Shown here: piece after piece, positions 52,979 through 61,128 of the stretch
Numbering within the stretch: the stretch's first letter is position 1
How the letters are laid out: each line of letters starts with the position of its first letter
Source of the DNA: Dolichospermum sp. LEGE 00240
GTDB lineage: Bacteria > Cyanobacteriota > Cyanobacteriia > Cyanobacteriales > Nostocaceae
Direction of reading: 5' to 3'
Assembly: GCF_015207875.1 (NCBI RefSeq)
Contig: NZ_JADEVZ010000004.1
Location: 1 to 64,000 of the forward strand
DNA length: 64,000 nt
Position numbers and translations under genes: made by a program
The notes under the pieces: model-generated
Told to the model about the DNA's origin: nothing
Database searches by the model: none
Seen by the model: the letters and a program-made list of their open reading frames with translations, nothing else

Positions 52979-53323
52979 TAGGGTTTGCTGAAAAAGTCTT
53001 TTCGTGAGGGCTAGGAGTCAGGAGTCAGGAGGAAGAATTAGAAGGAGAGAAGAATAGTCTCAAATTTCAGAAAGTGATAGGTTTTTAATGGTTTCAATCC
53101 TTATTCCTTGCACTTAATTACCTGAGTTCGACATAGGATAATTTGTGGAAAACTGCCCCAAGTATGAGTCTCAAACCCTGATGATCTCGTTGAAAAAATC
53201 ATAACTCCGTTCGCGTAGCGTCTCCGAAGGAGAAACTCCTAACACCGAACTCAGGTTTAATTCACTTTTTTAACCGGGAACCTCTTAATCTATCTAGGTT
53301 TTCGGTTTATTCAGCAGCCCCTA
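52979..53323. mobile_element. Decayed non-coding element with TAGGG ends, host of a nested insertion
   Basis: TAGGGTTTGCTGAAAAAGT at the left (52979-52997) and TTTATTCAGCAGCCCCTA at the right (53306-53323) are imperfect inverted ends. Removing the 137-bp miniature element and one target copy leaves about 200 bp, whose right part matches the reverse complement of 31936-32062. No protein is encoded. The right end lies one base from the NRPS stop codon. GGAGTCA repeats sit inside at about 53016-53030. Confidence 0.7.
53120..53256 (+). mobile_element. Miniature inverted-repeat element, copy 3 (137 bp)
   Basis: Ends ACCTGAGTTCG/CGAACTCAGGT. Flanked by a perfect 6-bp duplication TTAATT (53114-53119, 53257-53262). 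It is nested within an older element whose relative at 31871 lacks the insertion, which confirms both the ends and the 6-bp duplication. It lies 69 bp downstream of the NRPS stop. Confidence 0.92.
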
Positions 53324-53324
53324 T

Positions 53325-56300
53325 TTAGCGAGATATTGCCATGAAATCAACTTGGAGATCATGGGATTTATTCGCAAAATTTAGTGCTGAAATCTGTTTG
53401 GCGAGATCAGCTATAGTGGGGGATTCAAATAAACTAATTAAGGGTAAATCCACATTAAATGCTGAGAGAACTTCCTTAATTAATCTGACTGCAACTAAGG
53501 AATTACCCCCTAGATGAAAGAAATTATCTTGAGTTCCCACTTGAGGTATCTGAAGGACTTTCTGCCAGATTTCCATGAGGGTTTGCTCAATATCATTTTT
53601 AGGTATTGTTGTATTTACACTATCTTCAGCCTGAACAACTAACAGGGGAGCAGGTAAAGCCTTGCGGTCAACTTTATGATTAGGAGTGAGGGGAAATTTC
53701 TCCAGAACAACAAAGTTAGAAGGAACCATATACTCAGGTAAGAGAGAGAGTAAATATGCTCGCATAGTTGCCGGAGATGGCTGAAGTCCCGGCTGTGGGA
53801 GTAGATAGGCGACAAGGCGCTGATCTCCGGGTATATCTTCACGAAGGATAATCACGGCTTCCCGAACTGCTTCATGACGGCTTAAAATTGTCTCAATTTC
53901 TCCCAATTCAATGCGGTGTCCCCGCACTTTTACCTGGAAATCCATCCGTCCCAAAAATTCCACATTACCATCTCTTTGGTAGCGAACTAGGTCGCCGGTC
54001 CGGTATAAACGGGCAGTGGCATCATTACTAAAGGGATTAGGTACAAACCTTTCCTGGGTTAACTTTGGTCTATGCAAATAGCCCCGTGTCACCCCTTTAC
54101 CGCCAATATATAGTTCACCAGGGACACCAACAGGCACAGGTTGCTGATTCTTGTCGAGAATGTATAACTCAGTGTTGGCAATAGGACGACCGAGGGGAAC
54201 TATACCATCAACTTCAGCTAGAGTATGGGTTGTTGACCAGATGGTGGTTTCGGTCGGACCATACAGATTGTGAATCTGTCCGGGAATAATTTGCTGAAGT
54301 TGATTTGCTAAGGCTTCAGTCAAGGCTTCACCACCAACCATCATTTGGCGAAGTTGCCCCATAGCCTCGTGGTTAGCAGTTTCTGCCATCAATAAACCCG
54401 CCATAGAAGGGGTACATTGCAGGTGTGTTACTTGATGACGTTTGATCAGATCAGCTATAGATTCAATTTTGCCCTGTTCCCTATTCCCTATTCCCTCTTC
54501 CCTATTCCCTATTCCCTGTTCCCTTTCTTGGTAATTAGCCCGTGTCTTCAATTCATTCAGCAGGGGTAGTTGAGATAGCACCGTATCCGTATCTACCCCA
54601 TAGTCAATCAGACAGGCAATTTCATTGACACCAATGGCTTTAATCCGATCAACCATCTGCAAACAGGTGTCCACAGTTCCAAACAGACCACTAGTTTCAA
54701 AGTACCGTTCAAAGGAGAAATCTAGGACTTCCGCCATATCTGGGTCAGATAGATGGGATACGGCAAACTGCCCTTTGTCGTTGGTGGTTTTCTGTTTGAA
54801 AGTGGGGAAAGACCAAGCTGCAAGCTTGATTAAATCGAGGGAACTAGCCAAGTATTGCCGCATGGGCTGACGGACAATTTCTTTGACAATATCATCACTT
54901 GCTCCCACAAAAGTATGTATCATCAGGCTGACAATTCCCGCGCCAGAATGTCCGGTTTCTGTATAAGCTTGCCGATAGGTGGCAATTTTGGCGGCCAACT
55001 CGTCTAAACTTTGCCCCAGTAAGTGCGTCAAAATATTAAAGCCTCTCGCACCTGCCATTTGGAAGGTTTCGGGGTTGCCGGCGGCTGTAATCCAGACGGG
55101 AAGGGTGGGTTGAATGGGACGAGGTAGGGTTTGCACCTCGATGATTTCGCCTTTACCGTTGGGATAGGGTAGGGTTTCTCCGCGCCAAAGTGCCTGTACC
55201 TCCTCGATTTGCTGGAACATGATTTCCTTGCGGTTCTCGAAGGTTTGGGGAGAGAGGATAAAGTCATTGGGTTGCCAACCAGCACCAAAGGATATTCCTA
55301 CCCGACCGTGAGAAAAGTTATCTACTAAAGACCAATCTTCTGTGAGTCGCACGGTGTTATGTAGGGGGGAAACACAGCTACCTGCACGAATTTGGATGTT
55401 TTTGGTAGTCGTGGCGATCGCTGCACTGCTGACTACAGGATTGGGGAATAAGCCACCAAAAGCATGAAAATGACGTTCTGGAGTCCAAACTGCTTTAAAG
55501 CCATTAGCATCGGCAAATTTAGCCCCCTCAAACAACAGCCGATACTTTTCCGCCGCATCTTGCCCTTGTTCATGGCTAGAAAAGTAAAAGATACTGAAAT
55601 CAGTATGTTGTAACTTATTTACAGCTATGGGCTGTTGGGACTTAGACTGCTGCCGTTCTTGTTTGGGGTTATAGATAACTACTTTAAATCCCCTAGCCAA
55701 TGTCCAGAACAGTTCCAAGACAGAAATATCAAATGACAAACTTGTAACTGCTAACCATACTCCCGGTGGTTCATGGTCAATGACAGCATCCATACCCGTG
55801 AAGAAGTTAGCCACGTTACGATGTTCTACCATCACACCCTTGGGTTTTCCTGTAGAACCGGAGGTGTAAATTACATAACTCAGGTTTTCGGGTTTAACTC
55901 CACTATGGGGATTTGTGGTAGGTTGTTGAGTAATTTCTGCCCACAGCGTATCAATGGGGATAATCTTTAGATCCCCGACTTCTTGGAGAAGTCGGGGATC
56001 TGGAGCAAGTTTTGCCTGGGTTAAGATGACGATCGCTTGGGAATCTTCTACCATGAAAGCCAGACGATCTGCCGGGAAATCGGGATCAAGGGGAAGATAT
56101 GCCCCACCGGCTTTGTGAATGGCCAATAAGCCGATCATCATTTCTAATGATCTTTCGATCTGAAGACCGACGATCACATCGGGACCAACTCCCTGTAGTT
56201 GCAGATAGTGGGCTAATTGATTGGCTTGGGTGTTTAATTCTCGGTAAGTTAATTCTCGGTCTTGAAAGGCTACAGCTACAGCATCAGGAGTCCGCTCTAC

Positions 56301-58019
56301 TTGTTTTGCAAATAAATCATGAATACATTTATCTGTGGGGAAGGGTTCGGCTGTGTCGTTCCAATCCACCAAAATTCGCTGTTGTTGGGCAATAGAAAGC
56401 AGTGGTAATTGATGCAGAGATTGTTGAGGATCTTCTATACAAGCGGTGATTAAAGTTTGAAGTTGCTGAACAATGGCTTTAGAGTCAGTGTTATTGAGTG
56501 ACCCAGTATGCACTAATTCCGGTAAAGTTCCATCTTCATAAGCCACCAAGGCTATAGAAGCTCCCAGGGAGTGCCAATCTAGTTGATCAGGAGACGCAAC
56601 AAGAGCGATCGCTACCGGCAGAAAATTATCATCACCACCGCCATTCCCATCACCATGCAATTGTGGATAACGTCTCAACAGGGTATGTCTAAAGCTACCC
56701 AGACGAGCGGTATCATCTAGGGCTATTTCAAATCGCCGTTGAAAATCATGGAAAGACTCATTCACCTGAGTTTGCACGGGAATCGGAACTCGTTGAGCAA
56801 ATATTTCGGGCGCAATGCTGCGCTGGGCATCGGTTTGTAGTCCTAGATCAAATTCCGTTTCGGTTGTCAGTCGCGCACAGTAAGCAGCAAACATAGACAA
56901 CAGAGATTTCGCTGTCACCTGGGCTGTTAAGGACAAAATAGAATAGCGGTGCATGGAGATATCTGGTTTTTGACCAGATGTTGCCAATGGTAAATAGGGA
57001 TGCCGAAAAGCTGCAAGCTGCATCAACCGTTTTGCCCAAGCTGGTTCATGACGACATAAGACAGCATTCCGTTCAGTAATTGCCTTGCGGATCTTGGTGT
57101 TAATTGTCGGCAGGATATCACTGACGCGGACACCATAATCTGCTTGCAACTGTGCTAGGGAAATATCCTTGCCGTTTAATGTGCTGAACCCACTTAACTG
57201 CACAGCCCCATCTATGGTGGCGACACACATCCCTTGGTCATCCAGCTTCAGCACTTGCCCAGGAGTACCATAGTCAGATGCAATTGAACGGGCGGCTCCC
57301 ACAACAATCACCCCACCTGGTAGCCAAGTTTTGGGTAGACCCAATTCATTATGAGTTGGACCAAAATCTAATGCTTTGACCAGATTACAGATATCCTTGC
57401 TACTAACATCGTAGGAGATCACAGAGGCGGCTTCTGGGCGATCGCTAGGGCTAAAATAACTCCGTTGCGATAGGTCTTGAGGATAGGGTTTGGCAACATC
57501 AATTACTAGTTCTTCTACCAGTTCTCCGAAGGAATTAACTGCTGCATCAAAGCATCGCAGATTAAGATTAAATACTGTATCATCCGCCAAAATCGGCACG
57601 GATGTTTGTTTAAATATCCGCCCAGCATCAATTTCAGCCGAGACTTCATGCCAAGTAACAGCATATTCAGTTTCACCGTTCAGCAAAGCCCAAGTAGTGG
57701 CATACAAGCCAGCATATTTGGGTAAGGGCGCATCGTGGTAGTTAATAGTGGCTTTTTTTGCTCCTGCGATCACGTCCTCTGGAATGATCCATTGAATATT
57801 ATTAATACTGAAAAGATAATCGTACCCAAAACCCAGGAGTGTTTTGTGAAAAATGGTTCGAGAAGCAGTGTGGGTAATCTTATGTTCCTCGGACCACTTT
57901 TGTAATGAATTATCTGTGGAATACACTCCCAACACTTGGCAATTTTTCCGCAACAGGATTTCCAAGCAGTTCAATGTCAAAACACCATTGCCCACAACAA
58001 AACAGGAAAAGCTGGACAT
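53325..58019 (-). CDS. NRPS: formyltransferase - partial condensation - adenylation with embedded monooxygenase - carrier
   Basis: 1564 residues. Residues 1-310 are a methionyl-tRNA-formyltransferase-like domain (INYHDAPLPKYAG at 93-105, PGQVLKLDDQG in its C-terminal part). About 340-550 looks like only the second half of a condensation domain, with no HHxxxDG. The adenylation domain begins near 560 (A3 YVIYTSGSTGKPKG), is interrupted after A4 by a luciferase-like FMN monooxygenase of the MupA/Atu3671 type (about 805-1160; WTPERHFHAFGG, SFGAGWQPNDF), and resumes at 1185 (A5 NLYGPTE, A7 YRTGDL, A10 NHKVDRKAL). A carrier domain ends it (FFHLGGNSLVAVRL, Ser1507). There is no thioesterase. Lining up with GrsA motifs, the specificity residues read D-I-L-Q-M-G-L-I-W-K, close to the glycine code I remember. 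Confidence 0.9.
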   Translation of the reverse strand: MSSFSCFVVGNGVLTLNCLEILLRKNCQVLGVYSTDNSLQKWSEEHKITHTASRTIFHKTLLGFGYDYLFSINNIQWIIPEDVIAGAKKATINYHDAPLPKYAGLYATTWALLNGETEYAVTWHEVSAEIDAGRIFKQTSVPILADDTVFNLNLRCFDAAVNSFGELVEELVIDVAKPYPQDLSQRSYFSPSDRPEAASVISYDVSSKDICNLVKALDFGPTHNELGLPKTWLPGGVIVVGAARSIASDYGTPGQVLKLDDQGMCVATIDGAVQLSGFSTLNGKDISLAQLQADYGVRVSDILPTINTKIRKAITERNAVLCRHEPAWAKRLMQLAAFRHPYLPLATSGQKPDISMHRYSILSLTAQVTAKSLLSMFAAYCARLTTETEFDLGLQTDAQRSIAPEIFAQRVPIPVQTQVNESFHDFQRRFEIALDDTARLGSFRHTLLRRYPQLHGDGNGGGDDNFLPVAIALVASPDQLDWHSLGASIALVAYEDGTLPELVHTGSLNNTDSKAIVQQLQTLITACIEDPQQSLHQLPLLSIAQQQRILVDWNDTAEPFPTDKCIHDLFAKQVERTPDAVAVAFQDRELTYRELNTQANQLAHYLQLQGVGPDVIVGLQIERSLEMMIGLLAIHKAGGAYLPLDPDFPADRLAFMVEDSQAIVILTQAKLAPDPRLLQEVGDLKIIPIDTLWAEITQQPTTNPHSGVKPENLSYVIYTSGSTGKPKGVMVEHRNVANFFTGMDAVIDHEPPGVWLAVTSLSFDISVLELFWTLARGFKVVIYNPKQERQQSKSQQPIAVNKLQHTDFSIFYFSSHEQGQDAAEKYRLLFEGAKFADANGFKAVWTPERHFHAFGGLFPNPVVSSAAIATTTKNIQIRAGSCVSPLHNTVRLTEDWSLVDNFSHGRVGISFGAGWQPNDFILSPQTFENRKEIMFQQIEEVQALWRGETLPYPNGKGEIIEVQTLPRPIQPTLPVWITAAGNPETFQMAGARGFNILTHLLGQSLDELAAKIATYRQAYTETGHSGAGIVSLMIHTFVGASDDIVKEIVRQPMRQYLASSLDLIKLAAWSFPTFKQKTTNDKGQFAVSHLSDPDMAEVLDFSFERYFETSGLFGTVDTCLQMVDRIKAIGVNEIACLIDYGVDTDTVLSQLPLLNELKTRANYQEREQGIGNREEGIGNREQGKIESIADLIKRHQVTHLQCTPSMAGLLMAETANHEAMGQLRQMMVGGEALTEALANQLQQIIPGQIHNLYGPTETTIWSTTHTLAEVDGIVPLGRPIANTELYILDKNQQPVPVGVPGELYIGGKGVTRGYLHRPKLTQERFVPNPFSNDATARLYRTGDLVRYQRDGNVEFLGRMDFQVKVRGHRIELGEIETILSRHEAVREAVIILREDIPGDQRLVAYLLPQPGLQPSPATMRAYLLSLLPEYMVPSNFVVLEKFPLTPNHKVDRKALPAPLLVVQAEDSVNTTIPKNDIEQTLMEIWQKVLQIPQVGTQDNFFHLGGNSLVAVRLIKEVLSAFNVDLPLISLFESPTIADLAKQISALNFANKSHDLQVDFMAISR
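54472..54533 (-). repeat. Heptamer array translated in frame inside the NRPS
   Basis: Eight TTCCCTA/TTCCCTG-type units, identical in kind to the intergenic arrays, lie inside the coding sequence at the junction between the monooxygenase and the second half of the adenylation domain. Because 3 x 7 = 21 bp, the peptide has a 7-residue period (REQGIGNREEGIGN). The frame is kept on both sides. Confidence 0.92.
55969..56001. repeat. Perfect 15-bp palindrome inserted in frame in the NRPS
   Basis: AGATCCCCGACTTCT and its exact reverse complement, separated by TGG. From memory this GATCCCCGACTTCT hairpin is a common dispersed repeat in cyanobacterial intergenic DNA. Here it encodes DPRLLQEVGDL (about residues 673-683) at a variable loop of the adenylation domain before A3. 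Confidence 0.85.
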
Positions 58020-58091
58020 AATTCATTTATCCTCGTGAATTTGCACAAATTTTCTGGGTATGAATTAGGGATTGAGGATATATCGGAAATC

Positions 58092-58207
58092 ACCTGAGTT
58101 CGGAGACGCTACGCGAACGGAGTTATGATTTTTTCAACGAGATCATCAGGGTTTGAGACTCATACTTGGGGCAGTTTTCCAAGAATTCTCTCATGTCGAA
58201 CTCAGGT
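58092..58207 (-). mobile_element. Miniature inverted-repeat element, copy 4 (116 bp, reversed)
   Basis: The same ends in opposite orientation. The 6-bp duplication GAAATC is perfect (58086-58091, 58208-58213). It lacks 21 bp relative to the 137-bp copies, exactly the distance between two internal CCGAA repeats, so a slippage deletion explains it. It lies 73 bp upstream of the NRPS start and fills most of the promoter gap. Confidence 0.9.
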
Positions 58208-58221
58208 GAAATCATACATTC

Positions 58222-59349
58222 TCATCCCAGTATGTATGGACGAATCTGATCCGCAATTTTTTGACTGGTGCGATCAGCAGTAATTAATTCAATTTGTTCT
58301 GGACTAGATGCTCCCAAACCCAATGCCACTGCTGTGCGAATCTGTTCTAATTTCCAAATAGATCCTTGCGTCACCTCATTTGTTGTTCCCAGTGAACGCA
58401 ACATTGCCAAACCAATGACATCAATAGCTATGGGATCTGTACTTGCCAGCATGACGTTTGCCGCCACTTTCTTGCCAGCATCTGGTCCCCCTGACACAAA
58501 GGCTTCCACACCATCTATTAACACCAAACTAGGCCGATAAACTGCATTAATTTCTGCGATCATTTGCTGCATATACGGTGAACTATGCAAGTCACCCATA
58601 TAGTTAAATGGATCACCCGGAACATACTTAGCTACCATACCCACAGTATTTTTCAATGACAGTGTATAGCGCGCTCCTTGATGAGTTTTCAGACAACAGG
58701 TATTAATCACTGCACCTGCTTGGAGAATTGGTCGCGCAAAAGCGAAACCTTGTTGCCAGTGAGTTCCCGATGGGGAAAAGTATTGCCATTGTTCAGTAGA
58801 CATTTCATCAAAAACAATTACTTCCACCCCATAGCGATCTGCAAGTTGAAATACTCCCTTTAGCTGCATAGCGGCGCGGGTTTGAGCCATTCCTGAGCGA
58901 TCGCCTATGGTAATTTGCCCTACTCCAGCTTTTTGCAGTTTTTCCACCAAAGTTGCTAACAATTTTGTATCTGTTGATGCTGGAGATGGATCGGCAGTAT
59001 TATAGTTAGGCTTCAGAAAAATGCTTTTTCCCTCCATCCCCCCTGGCTGCAACAAATCAAGTATTCGTTGAGTTCCCGATACCCGATCTTCAGTGTGAAC
59101 CAATGCAACTTTGCTGATCCCAGTAGGTTTGGGTAATGGTAATACGTTCATTGCCTGAAGGTTCTTGGCATTAGCAGCATCCAGAATATATCTAGATGTT
59201 CTCAGGGTATGAAGAAGGGATGCGGGGGAAACACCCAGGGTTTTGAGACTGTGAAGAATAGGAGGAACAATTGCTGCTCCCGCAAAAAGTCCAGCTACTC
59301 GGAGAATATTTCGCCTTGTGTGCTTGGGGTGAGAAGATTTAGTCCGCAT
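58222..59349 (-). CDS. DUF362 protein with twin-arginine-type signal
   Basis: 375 residues. The N terminus HTRRNILRVAGLFAGAAIVP is a Tat-type export signal. The body is DUF362: VALVHTEDRVSG, SIFLKPNYNTADP, QITIGDRSGM, then INTCCLKTHQGARYTLSLKN and LVLIDGVEAFVSGGP. DUF362 is often linked to Fe-S proteins; no Fe-S cluster motif is present here. It precedes the NRPS on the same strand, 202 bp away with a mobile element between, so common transcription is uncertain. Function unknown. Confidence 0.82.
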   Translation of the reverse strand: MRTKSSHPKHTRRNILRVAGLFAGAAIVPPILHSLKTLGVSPASLLHTLRTSRYILDAANAKNLQAMNVLPLPKPTGISKVALVHTEDRVSGTQRILDLLQPGGMEGKSIFLKPNYNTADPSPASTDTKLLATLVEKLQKAGVGQITIGDRSGMAQTRAAMQLKGVFQLADRYGVEVIVFDEMSTEQWQYFSPSGTHWQQGFAFARPILQAGAVINTCCLKTHQGARYTLSLKNTVGMVAKYVPGDPFNYMGDLHSSPYMQQMIAEINAVYRPSLVLIDGVEAFVSGGPDAGKKVAANVMLASTDPIAIDVIGLAMLRSLGTTNEVTQGSIWKLEQIRTAVALGLGASSPEQIELITADRTSQKIADQIRPYILG

Positions 59350-59380
59350 AACACAACTTAATTAAGGGAATGTGTTTATA

Positions 59381-59500
59381 TAGGGTTTGCTGAATAAGTT
59401 GCCTGTGAAGGCAGGGAACTCTTAACTGGGAACAGGAAGAGAGTTTTGGGCAATTTTACTTTTCTTCACATACCTTTAAATTTTTCGGTTCACCTACTTA
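59381..59500 (+). repeat. TAGGG-type terminus joined to the 88-bp dispersed repeat (copy 2)
   Basis: TAGGGTTTGCTGAATAAGT (59381-59399) is followed by the 88-bp repeat at 59413-59500 that also occurs at 273-360. The first copy lacks the TAGGG end. No protein is encoded in this 184-bp gap. Confidence 0.8.
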
Positions 59501-59533
59501 TATAAGAGTTGATAACAGAAATATCAATCTTTT

Positions 59534-60190
59534 TCAAATACGTACTAAGTCGCTGGGTACTGCAAATTTTGGGGTTTCTCCTGGGGAATAAACAGCCCTG
59601 TCTTCTGTATCACTGAGAATAATTGATCCGGCCCCAATAATATTTTCTTTGCCAATGTTGATGTAATTTCTGATCGTAGTATTCAAACCAAGAAAAGTAT
59701 ATTCTCCTATATTTGATCCACCACCAAGAGCAACATTAGAAGTTAGGAAACAATGATCGTTAATTACACAGTGGTGCGCGATAGAATTTACGCCCAAAAG
59801 TAGACAGTTGTTACCAATAGAAGCAAAAGGTTGAATAACATTATTTTCCATGATAAAGCAGTTTTCTCCCACTGATTTACCATAATAAAATGCCCCAGAA
59901 CTAATATAGGAGATAAAGCTATATCCTCTGTTTTTGGCATTTAAATATTTTTCTGCCCGTAATTTATTCACTTGTTGGTAACTAATGGCAATAAATAATT
60001 TATATTCATCAGGTGAATAATAATTTTCTAGTCTTTCATAAGGGACAACCGGTAAATTATAAAAACTCTCTGTTTCTAGATGGGCTTGATCAACAGTAAA
60101 GCCAACCACCTCATGTTCAGAATCACAATTGAGATAAAAGTGAGCTATTTCTGCAATTTCACTAGTTCCGAAAATAACCACTTTAGCCAT
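59534..60190 (-). CDS. NeuD/PglD-type sugar O/N-acetyltransferase
   Basis: 218 residues. The N-terminal part is a small Rossmann-like domain (VVIFGTSEIAEIAHFYLN). The C-terminal part is a left-handed beta-helix of hexapeptide repeats (NNVIQPFASIGNNCLLLGVN). PglD acetylates a UDP-4-amino sugar in bacillosamine synthesis; NeuD acts on sialic acid. The start is 3 bp after the stop of the sugar transferase gene, and PglC-PglD neighbours (or fusions) are common, so the PglD role is favoured. Confidence 0.85.
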   Translation of the reverse strand: MAKVVIFGTSEIAEIAHFYLNCDSEHEVVGFTVDQAHLETESFYNLPVVPYERLENYYSPDEYKLFIAISYQQVNKLRAEKYLNAKNRGYSFISYISSGAFYYGKSVGENCFIMENNVIQPFASIGNNCLLLGVNSIAHHCVINDHCFLTSNVALGGGSNIGEYTFLGLNTTIRNYINIGKENIIGAGSIILSDTEDRAVYSPGETPKFAVPSDLVRI

Positions 60191-60193
60191 AAT

Positions 60194-60871
60194 TTATTCT
60201 CCAATCATATCTTGTTTTTGCCGATAGTTATAGATGCTTGAATCTCCCATAAATTCTTCCATCGTTGCATGATTATCTTGACTGATTCCTTGTTTTTTAA
60301 TGACTGTACCAACAGTGAGGAAAATTATTTGTAAGTCTAGCAATAAACTCCAATTGTTGATATAGAAAATATCTAGGTTAAATTTTTCTTCCCAACTCAG
60401 AGAATTTCGACCGCGAACTTGAGCTAAACCTGTAATCCCTGGTTTGACTTCTTGCCGTCTGGCTTGTTCTGGGGTATAAAGGTCAAGATATTTAACTAAC
60501 AATGGACGTGGACCGACAAAACTCATCTCTCCTTTAGCAATATTCCACAGTTGGGGAAGTTCATCCAAACTAGTTTTTCGGAGAAATTGACCGAAAGATG
60601 TCAGACGTTTTTCATCAGGTAATAAGTTACCTTTTTCATCTTTCTCATTAGTCATAGTGCGGAATTTATAAAAGTTGAAAATTCGCGCATCTTTACCTGG
60701 ACGGGGTTGGATAAATAAAATTGGCTGCCCCATCCGTAAATAAATAGCGATCGCAATTACTAGCATTAAGGGAGAAAGAATAATTAAGGCGATAATTGCC
60801 ATAATTTTATCTAATCCAGACTTAATTAATCTGCTAATTAGATGATGTTTCTGAAAGTTTTCAGTCATCAT
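60194..60871 (-). CDS. Polyprenyl-phosphate sugar-phosphate transferase (PglC/WcaJ type)
   Basis: 225 residues. One N-terminal hydrophobic helix (about 20-42, reentrant in PglC). The catalytic region contains GQPILFIQPRPGKDARIFNF, YKFRTM, RKTSLDELPQLWNI and KGEMSFVGPRPLL, all hallmarks of the short monotopic class. It places the first sugar phosphate on undecaprenyl phosphate and so starts a glycan repeat. Two ATG codons are adjacent at 60871 and 60868. It forms a tight pair with the acetyltransferase gene downstream. Confidence 0.93.
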   Translation of the reverse strand: MMTENFQKHHLISRLIKSGLDKIMAIIALIILSPLMLVIAIAIYLRMGQPILFIQPRPGKDARIFNFYKFRTMTNEKDEKGNLLPDEKRLTSFGQFLRKTSLDELPQLWNIAKGEMSFVGPRPLLVKYLDLYTPEQARRQEVKPGITGLAQVRGRNSLSWEEKFNLDIFYINNWSLLLDLQIIFLTVGTVIKKQGISQDNHATMEEFMGDSSIYNYRQKQDMIGE

Positions 60872-61128
60872 GGATAAACCTTTGATTTAAAGTAATTAAA
60901 ATCGCTCAAAACCTAAACCTAATTAATGAGAACTTTTCAGGCAAATTTAATCCAGAGATGTTACTTAATCTCGGCATATCGGTTCTATAGCTTGCTAATT
61001 ATTAGCAATGATAAACAGATTTATTGAAGTAATCTAGTCAGATTGGCACTGCTTCTTAGCCAGTAATATCAGTCTTGAACTAAAAACTGAATTATCAACA
61101 AAATCCCCGGTTATCATTAGTTCGACAA

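Noticed and set aside
53114-58213. Composite transposon made of the NRPS gene and its two flanking miniature elements
   Set aside because: Each element has its own different 6-bp duplication, so they inserted separately; a composite move would leave a matching pair only at the outer ends.
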